Assembly: GCA_023399355.1 (NCBI GenBank)
Contig: JAEWQC010000125.1
Location: 1 to 41,963, forward strand
Direction of reading: 5' to 3'
DNA from: Bacillota bacterium
GTDB lineage: Bacteria; Bacillota; Clostridia; Acetivibrionales; DTU013
DNA: 41,963 bases
Shown here piece after piece: positions 33,336 through 41,769 of the stretch (positions are counted from its first letter, which is position 1; the number at the start of each line of letters is the position of its first letter). The notes under the pieces were generated by a model. It saw only the letters and a program-made list of their open reading frames with translations. It searched no databases and was not told the DNA's origin. The position numbers and the translations under genes are program-made.

Positions 33336-34223
33336 TCAATGCGCAAGGCTGTGGCAACAACCGAGATTATTATAAAAATCAATCGACTCTTTGTTCATTT
33401 GCTCAAAGTAAAATTTGAGATCCTGCCCGGACAACTTTATATCCAATGCAACCAACCCGGAATATCTTTCGTCATTTTCAATGAGAATGCCGCGTAACCT
33501 TTCAAAGGGCAAATAGGTTATTGCATAGTCATAATTGGAAATTCTGCCTTCCATAAAGGCTCTTCCACGGGTGATTATGATTAGTTCCCGGCTGTTTGAC
33601 AGGTGGAGCGTATTTAATAACATCCTGCCCTTAAAAAAATGTATCAGTCTATCAATAAAGCTGCCCTTATTGAGCTCGAGGGAAATGGATCGCTGAACGG
33701 CACAAATTCTTATATCCTCCTCCGATTTCATTCCACTCAGCAGGTTCCTGAATAATGTTTCTACAGCAGGTTCATTGTCAAAACAATAATGATCATTATC
33801 CTCATAAATTTTATTCGAGTATCGGCTTCTGATAATGCCGACCACCCTCATAATAACTTTGTTAGAAACCACATTGAAGGGAATTGTGATTTTGTTATCC
33901 GTCAAGTAGATCGTCAGAGTGCCTTCCAGCAACTGGTAGAGCACTTCAATTCCATTAATCTCGCTAAAGTAGGCACTGCTCTGTTCTACCTGCTTATCCT
34001 TTCGCTTCAGTATGTAAATATGGTCCTGGTATACACCAACGACGTAGTCGTACAAATCCATGCCCGGCCTGGCGTTTCTTCTTTCTATGTTTCTTGGAAT
34101 CTTGATCCTCATCAGGCAATTGCCGTCTTCTTTATAAAACGGCACAAACAAGGGTGGCAAAGGATGTTCATCACTCACCTCGTAAATCCATGGACCAAAC
34201 GCATCATACTCCGATACCTTCAT
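33336..34223 (-). CDS. Hypothetical protein
   Basis: A 295-residue soluble protein with an ATG start behind AGGAAGGTGA. There is no signal peptide or membrane helix. The sequence appears to alternate beta-strands and short helices, for example VLYQLLEGTLTIYLTDNKIT and DYAITYLPFERLRGILIEND, reminiscent of PH-like or bacterial regulatory folds. I recognise no family. It sits upstream of the GH120 gene on the same strand and is divergent from the first xylanase gene. Confidence 0.7.
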   Translation of the reverse strand: MKVSEYDAFGPWIYEVSDEHPLPPLFVPFYKEDGNCLMRIKIPRNIERRNARPGMDLYDYVVGVYQDHIYILKRKDKQVEQSSAYFSEINGIEVLYQLLEGTLTIYLTDNKITIPFNVVSNKVIMRVVGIIRSRYSNKIYEDNDHYCFDNEPAVETLFRNLLSGMKSEEDIRICAVQRSISLELNKGSFIDRLIHFFKGRMLLNTLHLSNSRELIIITRGRAFMEGRISNYDYAITYLPFERLRGILIENDERYSGLVALDIKLSGQDLKFYFEQMNKESIDFYNNLGCCHSLAH

Positions 34224-34784
34224 AAAATCACCTTCCTATGGCATATTTAGACTTATCTATATAGTTTGCTCAATAAAATCACGAGTCAGTTTAACATCCA
34301 ATTTACCTATCCATTTGGAAAATAAATAGTATAAAAAACTTTTTTACGTATAGTCTCCCATATTCACTAAATTCTGTACCATACGCAGAGACTGCACAGG
34401 ATGGCTTGTCATCCTCATTCTACCATTAATGTATTCTCTTAGTCAAAGCCTGGCATGACTTCAGGATGTGAAAATAGTTTGTCAAATCGTATCAAGCATT
34501 TTCACTTTGCCTGCGTCCAGCGAAACTGGATCACACTAACCGCTAAAAACCCTGTAGGGTAATTGCCAAGGACCATGTTAGCTAATCCAACTGCGTGGCA
34601 GAAATGCAGGGTACTGAGCTGGAAGATAAAGTATCTGTCTAAACAGCAGGGCGAGAATTAAATGAGTGTATCCGGATAAAGTGGCATTCTCCCTGGCGCC
34701 AGATGGTGGCAGCTTATTTCGGTCACATCCGAACAATGAACACCTTCCATCCGTGGAGATAATGTGGTGGCACTAATATAAAAA
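34224..34784. other. Long intergenic region before the first xylanase
   Basis: No protein gene is supported here. The part 34510-34640 is hairpin-rich (TCCAG CGAAA CTGGA; ACCC TGTA GGGT) and contains CCATGTTAGCTA, which recurs at 38283-38294 before the second xylanase. I could not match it to a known riboswitch. The part 34660-34775 has three GTGGCA motifs and CCGGATAAAGTGGCATTC, resembling an insertion-sequence end without a transposase. Confidence 0.4.
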
Positions 34785-34813
34785 TTGTAAATATTTACAA
34801 AAATAGTTATAAT
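34785..34813 (+). promoter_or_regulatory. Promoter of the first xylanase with overlapping palindrome
   Basis: TTGTAA at 34785-34790 and TATAAT at 34808-34813 are spaced by 17 bases. The -35 box is the left end of a perfect 16-bp palindrome, TTGTAAATATTTACAA (34785-34800), a likely operator. The start codon at 35035 is about 215 bases further on, so the mRNA leader would be long. Confidence 0.6.
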
Positions 34814-35034
34814 TAATACACCAGCAGGGTCCAGACAAATACGTTTTTCTTTGTGACTGTATATTTCAATCACAAAGGCTCCGGAACTGTATAAAAAGGA
34901 GGGTGAAAACAGAGCTTTCCAGCTCGACGAAAAAAGGAACGCTTAACCACGTTGCGCGACAACAATGCGGCTGAAAACAGAGAACCTCAACTCTAAAATA
35001 AAAGAGGAAAAAATTACTTTTGGAGGAGATGTCA

Positions 35035-37668
35035 ATGGGAAAAACAATGTCTCAAAAAGAGCTGATCTCATTGTTTGGGAAAACCATATCACGGAGAGCT
35101 CTGTTGCAGTTCCTGGGTGTGCTGATGATCGTGACATTCCTGACAAGCAGCTTGCTGAGCGCTAGCGCAGCAGCGGCCACCAACTTACCTCCTGCAGGTC
35201 GGACCTACGAAGCGTACCCGTCACTGAAGGAAGTCTACAAGGATTACTTCACCATGGGTATCTTCGGATCGGGTGAGATCAATGCCTTAATCTATAATTT
35301 CGCCGCATACTCGCCCGGTAATGAGATGAAGCCCGAAAGTACGCAAACTGTCAAAGGAACCTTTACTTACAACAGTGTGAACAATGCATTCGACAACCTT
35401 ACCAACAGGAACCCGAACATGATTTTCTACGGGCATACGCTGGCATGGCATTCGCAGACGCCTACGTGGATGTGGGACGCACCGCCGGCCATGTACGGAC
35501 AGCCGGGCACGTTCGACAGAGCCACCGCTCTGGACAATCTTAATAATCATATCGACAATGTGCTCGGTAACTTCGGCGGACGTCTTAAAGGTATAGACGT
35601 GGTCAATGAAGCCGTTGGTACTCCGAACCCGAACGACTGGAAAGCCTCGCTGACTAAAGGGGAAGGCTGGTATATGGCGCTCGGCTGGGAATGGGTTGAA
35701 CTCGCTTTCCTGGAAGCGGCCAAGGTGGTTGATAGCCACGGATGGGATTGCAAGCTGATTTACAACGATTTTGGTCTTGACTCACCCAATAAAGCTCATG
35801 TCGTCTACGAGATGGTCAAGAGCATCAATGAGCGTTACGCCGGTGTCCGTCCTAACGGGAAACCTCTAATTGAAATTATTGGTATGCAGGAGCACGACAA
35901 CTTCACCACGAGTGCCGCGAATGTTGAGAACACCATAAAGCTGTTTTCAACGCTCCCCGGTGTCCGTATCAACATTACCGAGATGGATGTCGGCTGCCCG
36001 CCCATCGGTGTTCTCACCCCGGAGAATGAGAACAATCAGGCTATGAAGTTTGCAGAGTTGTTCCAAATTTTCAAAAAGTATGCCGCGGGTCCGGCCAACA
36101 TGACGAACAACCCGAAGGTCATCGATCGCGTAAGCATCTGCGGTGTGAGAGATGCGACCTCCGGCTGGCGTGCCGGCGAATTTGCGCTGCTGTTCACTTC
36201 GAACGGATTAGCTAAACAAGCATTTGTGGCAGTTCTGGATCCCGACGCGTTTCTTGAGACGCATCAATACATTGATCCGGGTACAAATCCGGAGGTAAAG
36301 CCCATTGATGGTGTTTATGTCTATAATGCCGGCAAAGGAGATGCTTGGTCCGGCGCGAATATCATTCTGGGCAACGACGCGTCCAAGTGGCCGTGGTCGA
36401 CTGCCGACGCGGATGGCAAAGTGGCGTTCAGCCCGGAGAAGGATGCGACATACCGGCTCTCTTTCAACTATACCGCGACAGGTACGACTTCCATTCGTGT
36501 GCGTTGGGTCAAAGATAACTCAAACAACGCCTACACCACTGCCGATGGAGCGGTTGTCAACAAGTACCCGTATTCAGCCAACCAGGTGGCTACCACAATA
36601 CCCGCGTACTTCAACAGAGATATGGTGAATATGGGTAGCTACACCTTAACCACTGAAATTAAATTGGATGGTTCCCAGCCCGTTGATGGCCTGATTGGGA
36701 ACATCGCTATCCGTGGAGGAGGCGGCGGCAGCGCTTATACAATCAACTGGATCAAGGTGGAGAAGGTCGGCACTGGCGGCGTGTCCGATAAGCTTCTGGT
36801 CAATTGGCCGGAGGGAATCCAAAAGTCGGATGATGAACTGGCAGATATTGCCGTACGGGCAATTCAGGAAGGCACTTATACAATCCCATATACGGTAAGG
36901 ATGAATCAGGATACCAGGAACGCATGGGTTCAGTCGGCGGTCAATGCATTGATTCCTGCAGGAAACGGAGCGACAGCAAAAGTTACATACGACAATGGCT
37001 ATGTGGTGTCCGTTTTAAAAGGAACGGTAACAAAGCTTGCTATGATTACCGTAACTGAAGATAATCCTGTTAGTGCATTGAATGTCACAACCACTGCAAA
37101 TCTGGTCAAAAAGGGAGACTACTTCGATGTAACGGTATCCTTACCGGAGACGACCACAGCCAATGCAGTCAGTCTCGTCCTCAACTATGACAAGGACAAG
37201 TTCGAATATGCGGGAAATCTCGGCGCAGATCCTTTACAGGCTTCCTACATAGACGGTGTGACTTACCTTACCAGTGATGCGGGAGACGGAAACATCAAGC
37301 TGACGATGATGATTCCCGATTACAAAACAAAGTACCTCGTAAGCCTTCGATTCAGGGCCAGGGAAAATGCAGACATCCAGAATGCAGACAATTCGATAAC
37401 AGCAACTGCAAACCTGGTTTACAAGACTTCCGAAGGTAGCAAGTTTGTATTCCCGGTCTCCGGTTCGACCGACTTCACAACCAGCGGAAACCCGGGAGAT
37501 ACCGACGCCGATGGCAAGGTAACATTGCTTGACCTATCCAACGTCATCGATATGTTCGGTGTGAAGAACGGAGATGTGCTTTGGGCAAAAGCCAAGTTCT
37601 TTGACTTCAACAAGAACAAGGCAATTGATATTGCAGATATCGTGGCAGTTGCCAAACTGATCTTTTAA
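35035..37668 (+). CDS. Secreted GH10 endo-xylanase with cohesin-like and dockerin-like modules
   Basis: An 877-residue multidomain xylanase. The signal region (RALLQFLGVLMIVTFLTSSL, ending near ASAAAAT) is followed by a GH10 barrel to about residue 410. Its acid/base is Glu192 in DVVNEAVG and its nucleophile is Glu316 in NITEMDVG. The substrate-site motif FYGHTLAWHSQTPTWM is present. A beta-sandwich likely to bind carbohydrate follows (about 420-580), then an unrecognised module (about 582-665). A cohesin-like domain (about 682-815) and a dockerin-like pair of calcium loops (about 818-877, with GDTDADGKVTLLDL and DFNKNKAIDIADI) complete it. It would cut xylan outside the cell. The ATG at 35035 follows GGAGGA. 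The last two modules are nearly identical in the second xylanase. Confidence 0.92.
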   Translation: MGKTMSQKELISLFGKTISRRALLQFLGVLMIVTFLTSSLLSASAAAATNLPPAGRTYEAYPSLKEVYKDYFTMGIFGSGEINALIYNFAAYSPGNEMKPESTQTVKGTFTYNSVNNAFDNLTNRNPNMIFYGHTLAWHSQTPTWMWDAPPAMYGQPGTFDRATALDNLNNHIDNVLGNFGGRLKGIDVVNEAVGTPNPNDWKASLTKGEGWYMALGWEWVELAFLEAAKVVDSHGWDCKLIYNDFGLDSPNKAHVVYEMVKSINERYAGVRPNGKPLIEIIGMQEHDNFTTSAANVENTIKLFSTLPGVRINITEMDVGCPPIGVLTPENENNQAMKFAELFQIFKKYAAGPANMTNNPKVIDRVSICGVRDATSGWRAGEFALLFTSNGLAKQAFVAVLDPDAFLETHQYIDPGTNPEVKPIDGVYVYNAGKGDAWSGANIILGNDASKWPWSTADADGKVAFSPEKDATYRLSFNYTATGTTSIRVRWVKDNSNNAYTTADGAVVNKYPYSANQVATTIPAYFNRDMVNMGSYTLTTEIKLDGSQPVDGLIGNIAIRGGGGGSAYTINWIKVEKVGTGGVSDKLLVNWPEGIQKSDDELADIAVRAIQEGTYTIPYTVRMNQDTRNAWVQSAVNALIPAGNGATAKVTYDNGYVVSVLKGTVTKLAMITVTEDNPVSALNVTTTANLVKKGDYFDVTVSLPETTTANAVSLVLNYDKDKFEYAGNLGADPLQASYIDGVTYLTSDAGDGNIKLTMMIPDYKTKYLVSLRFRARENADIQNADNSITATANLVYKTSEGSKFVFPVSGSTDFTTSGNPGDTDADGKVTLLDLSNVIDMFGVKNGDVLWAKAKFFDFNKNKAIDIADIVAVAKLIF

Positions 37669-37709
37669 ACTTAACCCAAAGGGTTGCGCCGCAAGGATTC
37701 CTTGCGGCG
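37078..37709 (+). repeat. Duplicated C-terminal cassette, copy 1
   Basis: The cohesin-like plus dockerin-like coding sequence and the following terminator are repeated with high DNA identity at 40082-40714. Identity starts abruptly at the module border (AACTGCAAATCT... in both), so the pair behaves as a shuffled unit. Confidence 0.8.
37687..37709 (+). terminator. Terminator hairpin after xylanase 1
   Basis: CGCCGCAAGGA pairs perfectly with TCCTTGCGGCG across one T, 18 bases after the stop codon. The following T tract is short (GTCTTTCC). The same hairpin recurs after the second xylanase. Confidence 0.6.
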
Positions 37710-37719
37710 TACGTCTTTC

Positions 37720-38001
37720 CGGATAAAATGATGTACGGATACTTTCCCGTCGTTCAAGCATTCTCAGGTTGGTAAAATGAATATAATAATCAAGAATTGC
37801 TTTTTGTTGTAATATATTTTATAGAAGTCAGGTTGCAAAGCTTGATTTTCTTTATCTCGGGTTTGCATTCCAAAAGAATGCCATCTTGTCTGCTTCAATC
37901 TTAATTCCTAATTTCTTTACGAAGAAGCTGCCATATATTTTCTCAAAATTAATACAAAGCGGTAGAAAATATTTTTTATGGAATAAAATTCCAAATATAT
38001 A
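37720..38001. other. AT-rich spacer, no gene seen
   Basis: This region between the first xylanase terminator and the second xylanase promoter holds no supported gene. It becomes very AT-rich toward its right end. Confidence 0.4.
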
Positions 38002-38030
38002 TTTACAAATTTATGGAAATTTATTACAAT
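38002..38030 (+). promoter_or_regulatory. Promoter of the second xylanase
   Basis: TTTACA at 38002-38007 and TACAAT at 38025-38030 are spaced by 17 bases. The start codon lies at 38349, giving a leader of about 310 bases. Confidence 0.55.
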
Positions 38031-38348
38031 TAGCTTGTGCCGGACTTGGTGTGCGATGATGAGTTTTCATGCAGAGGTAACGAGCAAATTTAACATTATA
38101 TTTCCATACACAGAGTATAAGTCTGGTCTGAATGTGATTTAAATGACAGAGTCCATATAGCACAGCGATGCATGACCCACAGCGTTTTCGAAGCGCTTGA
38201 AGACCTTATCCCGTTGAATTCAAATTGATTTTCCGTCAGGTGGCTGAATGAGCATCCATAACGACAGCAAACGATGTGACCCATGTTAGCTATGGTGTTC
38301 CCCCAACTTGTGCGGGAGTTCATATTAATTAAAACAGGAGGAAGGAAT

Positions 38349-40673
38349 ATGATGAACAGGAAGTTTTGCTTCAAACGCAGCGCAGCGCTGCTAATGGCGG
38401 TTATCATGGTATTTGGAATGCTCTTTGCAGTTCCGGTATTCGCCGCCGGCACCGATGTCAGAATGATGTACACGTTTGACTTTACCCCTGTGGAGCAGAC
38501 CACGGAAGAATCCTGGTTCAGCCCGGCAACCGCGTCCCAGGCCGCCTGGTACAGCGGCAGCGGTATTGGTGTCGGTGACGATTATGTGCTTCAAGGAACA
38601 CATACCGGCACGGACTACACCAGTGCCAACAATGCGGTCCATCTGACATTGCCCCAGGCCCTTCCCGCCGGCTATTCTTACAACGTTCAGGTATCGTTCT
38701 ATGTCCCTTCAGCTCATAACCAGGGCAAATCGGCGCTTACCGGCCCCGGTGTTGTTTTAAATGCCGCATATGCCATAAATGCTTACAAGCTTCCTTCGCC
38801 CCCTGGAAATATCGCAATGGACACATGGAAAACTGTCAACATCAACACCCCTGTTATGATGGAAGACTTAACGGGCATGGATTTCCGCTTTGGCGTCAAT
38901 ACCGGGGCAAACCATCCCGATGTTTGGTACATTGACCACATCGTGATCAGCCAGGTTGGCGATCCGCAACCAATCCCAACATGGGACCTCACAATACCTT
39001 CATTAGCCGACACCTACAAGGACAGCTTCCCTTTCGGCAATATTATCGAACCCAACCAGCTTGATTCCAAAACCACTAATATGTATAAGTCCTATTATAA
39101 TTTTGTGACGGCTGAAAATGCCATGAAACCGGCTTCCATCAGTACGGCAAAAGGCGTTTACAACTTCTCGGGCGCTGATTCTATCATTACCTGGGCCCAG
39201 CAAAACGGTATCAAGGTTCATGGCCACACTTTGGTATGGCACTCTCAATCTCCGAACTGGCTTTACAAAAATGCGGACGGCACACCGCTTACTCGCAGTG
39301 AAGCCCGCCAGAACCTGCAAGACTATATCACCACAGTCGCCGGGCACTTCGCCGGAAAGGTCATTTCCTGGGATGTTGTCAACGAGGCTCTTGATGGGGG
39401 TTCTCTCCCCATCACCGATTGGAAAGCAGTCGCAAGAAAGTATTCCCCCTGGTATCAGGCATATGCTAATGGTGCTGATACAGCCAATGGCGAAAGCGGA
39501 GCCGACTTTATTTACGATGCGTTTGTTTACGCCCGTCAGGCTGACCCGCACGCGACCCTTTACTACAACGACTATAACGAAACCGAGGCCTGGAAGCGCG
39601 AAGCTATCGCACAAATGGCTGAAGACCTTAACGGTAAATGGCTGACCGACCCGCGCAATACGGATCGCAGCCGCAAGCTTATTGAAGGCGCAGGCATGCA
39701 ATCTCACCATTTCACAGCCAGCCCGGATCCGTCCGAGGTTGAAGCTTCTATCCAGCGTTTCATCCAGGCGGGATTAATAATCAGCGTGACCGAGCTTGAT
39801 GTCGGCTATGGCGCTTACGGCGGACCGGCTTCACCGGCACTTACCCGGGAGATGCAAGTAACCCAGGCAATCTACTATGCTCATTTGTTTGAAATTTACA
39901 AAGCTTATGCCGACCACATCCAGCGTGTTACCGTCTGGGGCAAGGCTGACTCTCAGAGCTGGCGCAATACCTACAGCCCTGTATTGTTCGACGGCATGTT
40001 TGCTCCGAAACAAGCTTACTATGCTGTTCTCGATCCAAGCGGTTATCTGATGCAACAAGGCATAACACCCCGCTCGTTGCCTTTGAACGTTGCAACAACT
40101 GCAAATCTTGTCAAAAAGGGGGACTACTTCGATGTAACGGCCTCCTTCCCGGAGACGACCACAGCCAATGCAGTCAGTCTTGTCCTCAGCTATGACAAGG
40201 ACAAGTTCGAATATGCAGGCAACCTCGGCGAAGATCCTTTGCAGAATTCCTATATAGACGGCGTGACTTACCTTACCAGTGAAGCAGGAGACGGAAACGT
40301 CAAGTTGACGATGATGATTCCCGACTACAAGGCAAAGGACCTCGTAAGCCTCCGTTTCAGGGCCAAAGAAAATGCAGACATCCAGAATGCAGACAATTCG
40401 ATTACAGCTGCCGCGAATTTCGTTTACAAGACTTCAACAGGTAACAAGTTAGTGTTTCAGGCCTCCGGTTCGACCGACTTTACAACCAGCGGCAACCCGG
40501 GCGATACGGATGCCGACGGCAAGGTAACATTGCTTGACCTCTCCAATGTTATCGATATGTTCGGCGTGAAAAGAGGAGAGACGCTTTGGACGAAAGCAAG
40601 GTTCTATGACTTCAACAAGAACAAGGAAATTGATATTGCTGATATCGTATCTGTTGCAAAGCTGATTTTTTAA
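38349..40673 (+). CDS. Secreted GH10 endo-xylanase with N-terminal CBM-like domain, cohesin-like and dockerin-like modules
   Basis: A 774-residue secreted xylanase. The signal peptide is LLMAVIMVFGMLFAVPVFAA. Residues about 36-205 form a beta-sandwich resembling the CBM22-type modules common before GH10 (MYTFDFTPVEQTTEESWF, then DVWYIDHIVISQVG). The GH10 barrel follows (about 215-570), with acid/base Glu346 in DVVNEALDGG and nucleophile Glu482 in SVTELDVG; GHTLVWHSQSPNW lies in the active cleft. The C-terminus has a cohesin-like domain (about 577-712) and a dockerin-like domain (about 715-774). The ATG at 38349 follows AGGAGGAAGGA. It is the second secreted xylanase of the locus, with its own promoter and terminator. 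Confidence 0.92.
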   Translation: MMNRKFCFKRSAALLMAVIMVFGMLFAVPVFAAGTDVRMMYTFDFTPVEQTTEESWFSPATASQAAWYSGSGIGVGDDYVLQGTHTGTDYTSANNAVHLTLPQALPAGYSYNVQVSFYVPSAHNQGKSALTGPGVVLNAAYAINAYKLPSPPGNIAMDTWKTVNINTPVMMEDLTGMDFRFGVNTGANHPDVWYIDHIVISQVGDPQPIPTWDLTIPSLADTYKDSFPFGNIIEPNQLDSKTTNMYKSYYNFVTAENAMKPASISTAKGVYNFSGADSIITWAQQNGIKVHGHTLVWHSQSPNWLYKNADGTPLTRSEARQNLQDYITTVAGHFAGKVISWDVVNEALDGGSLPITDWKAVARKYSPWYQAYANGADTANGESGADFIYDAFVYARQADPHATLYYNDYNETEAWKREAIAQMAEDLNGKWLTDPRNTDRSRKLIEGAGMQSHHFTASPDPSEVEASIQRFIQAGLIISVTELDVGYGAYGGPASPALTREMQVTQAIYYAHLFEIYKAYADHIQRVTVWGKADSQSWRNTYSPVLFDGMFAPKQAYYAVLDPSGYLMQQGITPRSLPLNVATTANLVKKGDYFDVTASFPETTTANAVSLVLSYDKDKFEYAGNLGEDPLQNSYIDGVTYLTSEAGDGNVKLTMMIPDYKAKDLVSLRFRAKENADIQNADNSITAAANFVYKTSTGNKLVFQASGSTDFTTSGNPGDTDADGKVTLLDLSNVIDMFGVKRGETLWTKARFYDFNKNKEIDIADIVSVAKLIF

Positions 40674-40714
40674 ACTTTCCCAGAAGGATACACCGTAAGG
40701 ATTCCTTGCGGTGT
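40082..40714 (+). repeat. Duplicated C-terminal cassette, copy 2
   Basis: Second copy of the cohesin-like/dockerin-like cassette and terminator at 37078-37709. Differences are scattered, and many are synonymous. Confidence 0.8.
40690..40714 (+). terminator. Terminator hairpin after xylanase 2
   Basis: ACACCGTAAGGA pairs with TCCTTGCGGTGT through one wobble pair across one T, at the same distance from the stop codon as in the first xylanase. Confidence 0.6.
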
Positions 40715-40902
40715 ATGCCCTTTCGGGGACAGGACACACCGATATGTTCAGGATGAAATCAAGGGAATTTGCTTCTTATATAAAAACGGATTGTTAGGGA
40801 ACCCGTCATGCGATGCCATGTTCGGCAACAATGAACCCCGGTCTTCTGGTCCCTTCGATGTAAATTAACATACAGGTATTATTGCTGGAGGAAGGAATTA
40901 AT

Positions 40903-41769
40903 ATGGGAATAAATGAATTTCTCAAGGATAAAAAATGGCATATCATCTCAGGTGGTGTGTTTCTGGTAATCTTTGCGATTATTACAGGTGTGTTTTCACA
41001 GGGAATGAACGGCAGATTCAACAGCCTGAAAGATCAGATCGACCGGATATCTTCCGGTGTCTCATCTCTTGAAACCTCTTCTGCGGCATTTAGTGACTCC
41101 TCTGCAGAACTTAAAGAATCTTCTGCAGAACTTAGGGACTCTGTCGATGAAATATCCGGGAAATCAAGTAAGGATACATCCGGCCAACCGACAAATCCGG
41201 AATTGCAATCGAAGTTGGACAGAATCCTGTCACAACTGTCGGATCTTAAAAAGACGGTTGGATCATTAAAAGTCAGCGGACAGGCTGAAAAACAGCCGGC
41301 TAAATTAACAGAGAAAACAATAGCGGTACCTGATACAAGTGTTCCGAAAAGCCCAGCCAATCCAACTAAATCTGACAAGCAGCCCCAATCTTCAAAGATC
41401 TTTAAGACTGGACAGGATTTAACCATTACCATAAAGGCCAAGGAAGTCTCGAACATGTACGGTTATCAATTCAACTTGAAATACGATCATAAAAAGGCGA
41501 TCTACAAGGGCAGTCTGAAATCCTCCATCAGCGGGATCAACACGATCTTTAAAAAGGATATGACCGACTATCTGCTGGTCGGCGCAACAATGGTCGGTGA
41601 CACACCGGGCTATTCGGACCGGAATGTAACGGTATGTACAATGATGTTTACCGTAACTGCTGACATTGATCCGTCCTCTTTCACCGTCAACGGTGTCAGT
41701 GCAGTGGACGCAAACCAGAGCTATGCCGAGAACATAGATGGATGGAGTGTTGATGTAAAAGCCAATTGA
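40903..41769 (+). CDS. Membrane-anchored protein with extracellular cohesin-like domain
   Basis: A 288-residue protein. Residues 1-11 are cytosolic and basic, followed by one membrane helix (IISGGVFLVIFAIITGVF). Residues about 36-90 are a Ser-rich coiled coil with repeats (SSAELKESSAELRDSVDEIS), and a second coiled coil (SKLDRILSQLSDLKKTVGSL) lies near 105-125. A Lys/Pro/Ser linker leads to a C-terminal cohesin-like beta-sandwich (about 168-288; DLTITIKAKEVSNMYGYQFN, MMFTVTADIDPSSFTVNGVS). The orientation would place this domain outside the cell on a stalk. The ATG at 40903 follows GGAGGAAGGA. It follows the two GH10 enzymes and may be a surface receptor for their dockerin-like modules. That pairing is inference. 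Confidence 0.75.
   Translation: MGINEFLKDKKWHIISGGVFLVIFAIITGVFSQGMNGRFNSLKDQIDRISSGVSSLETSSAAFSDSSAELKESSAELRDSVDEISGKSSKDTSGQPTNPELQSKLDRILSQLSDLKKTVGSLKVSGQAEKQPAKLTEKTIAVPDTSVPKSPANPTKSDKQPQSSKIFKTGQDLTITIKAKEVSNMYGYQFNLKYDHKKAIYKGSLKSSISGINTIFKKDMTDYLLVGATMVGDTPGYSDRNVTVCTMMFTVTADIDPSSFTVNGVSAVDANQSYAENIDGWSVDVKAN

Noticed and set aside
34510..34640. Possible riboswitch before the first xylanase
   Set aside because: Hairpins and CCATGTTAGCTA are present, but I could not place the conserved cores of the cyclic-di-GMP, cobalamin, TPP, FMN, M-box, T-box or guanidine classes. It is left as an unexplained structured region.
34898..34975. Small ORF beginning GTGAAAACAG after AAAGGAGG
   Set aside because: The GTG directly abuts the ribosome binding site with no spacing, and the 23-residue product has no features.
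35035..35180. Twin-arginine signal in the first xylanase (ISRRALLQFLG)
   Set aside because: The motif resembles the Tat consensus, but the hydrophobic stretch is strong and the enzyme needs no cofactor. Sec export is more likely, and Tat is rare in Clostridia.
39003..39710. Long minus-strand frame (235 codons) inside the second xylanase
   Set aside because: It mirrors the GH10 catalytic domain, has no ribosome binding site and no recognisable motif; it is a by-product of the real gene's codon use.
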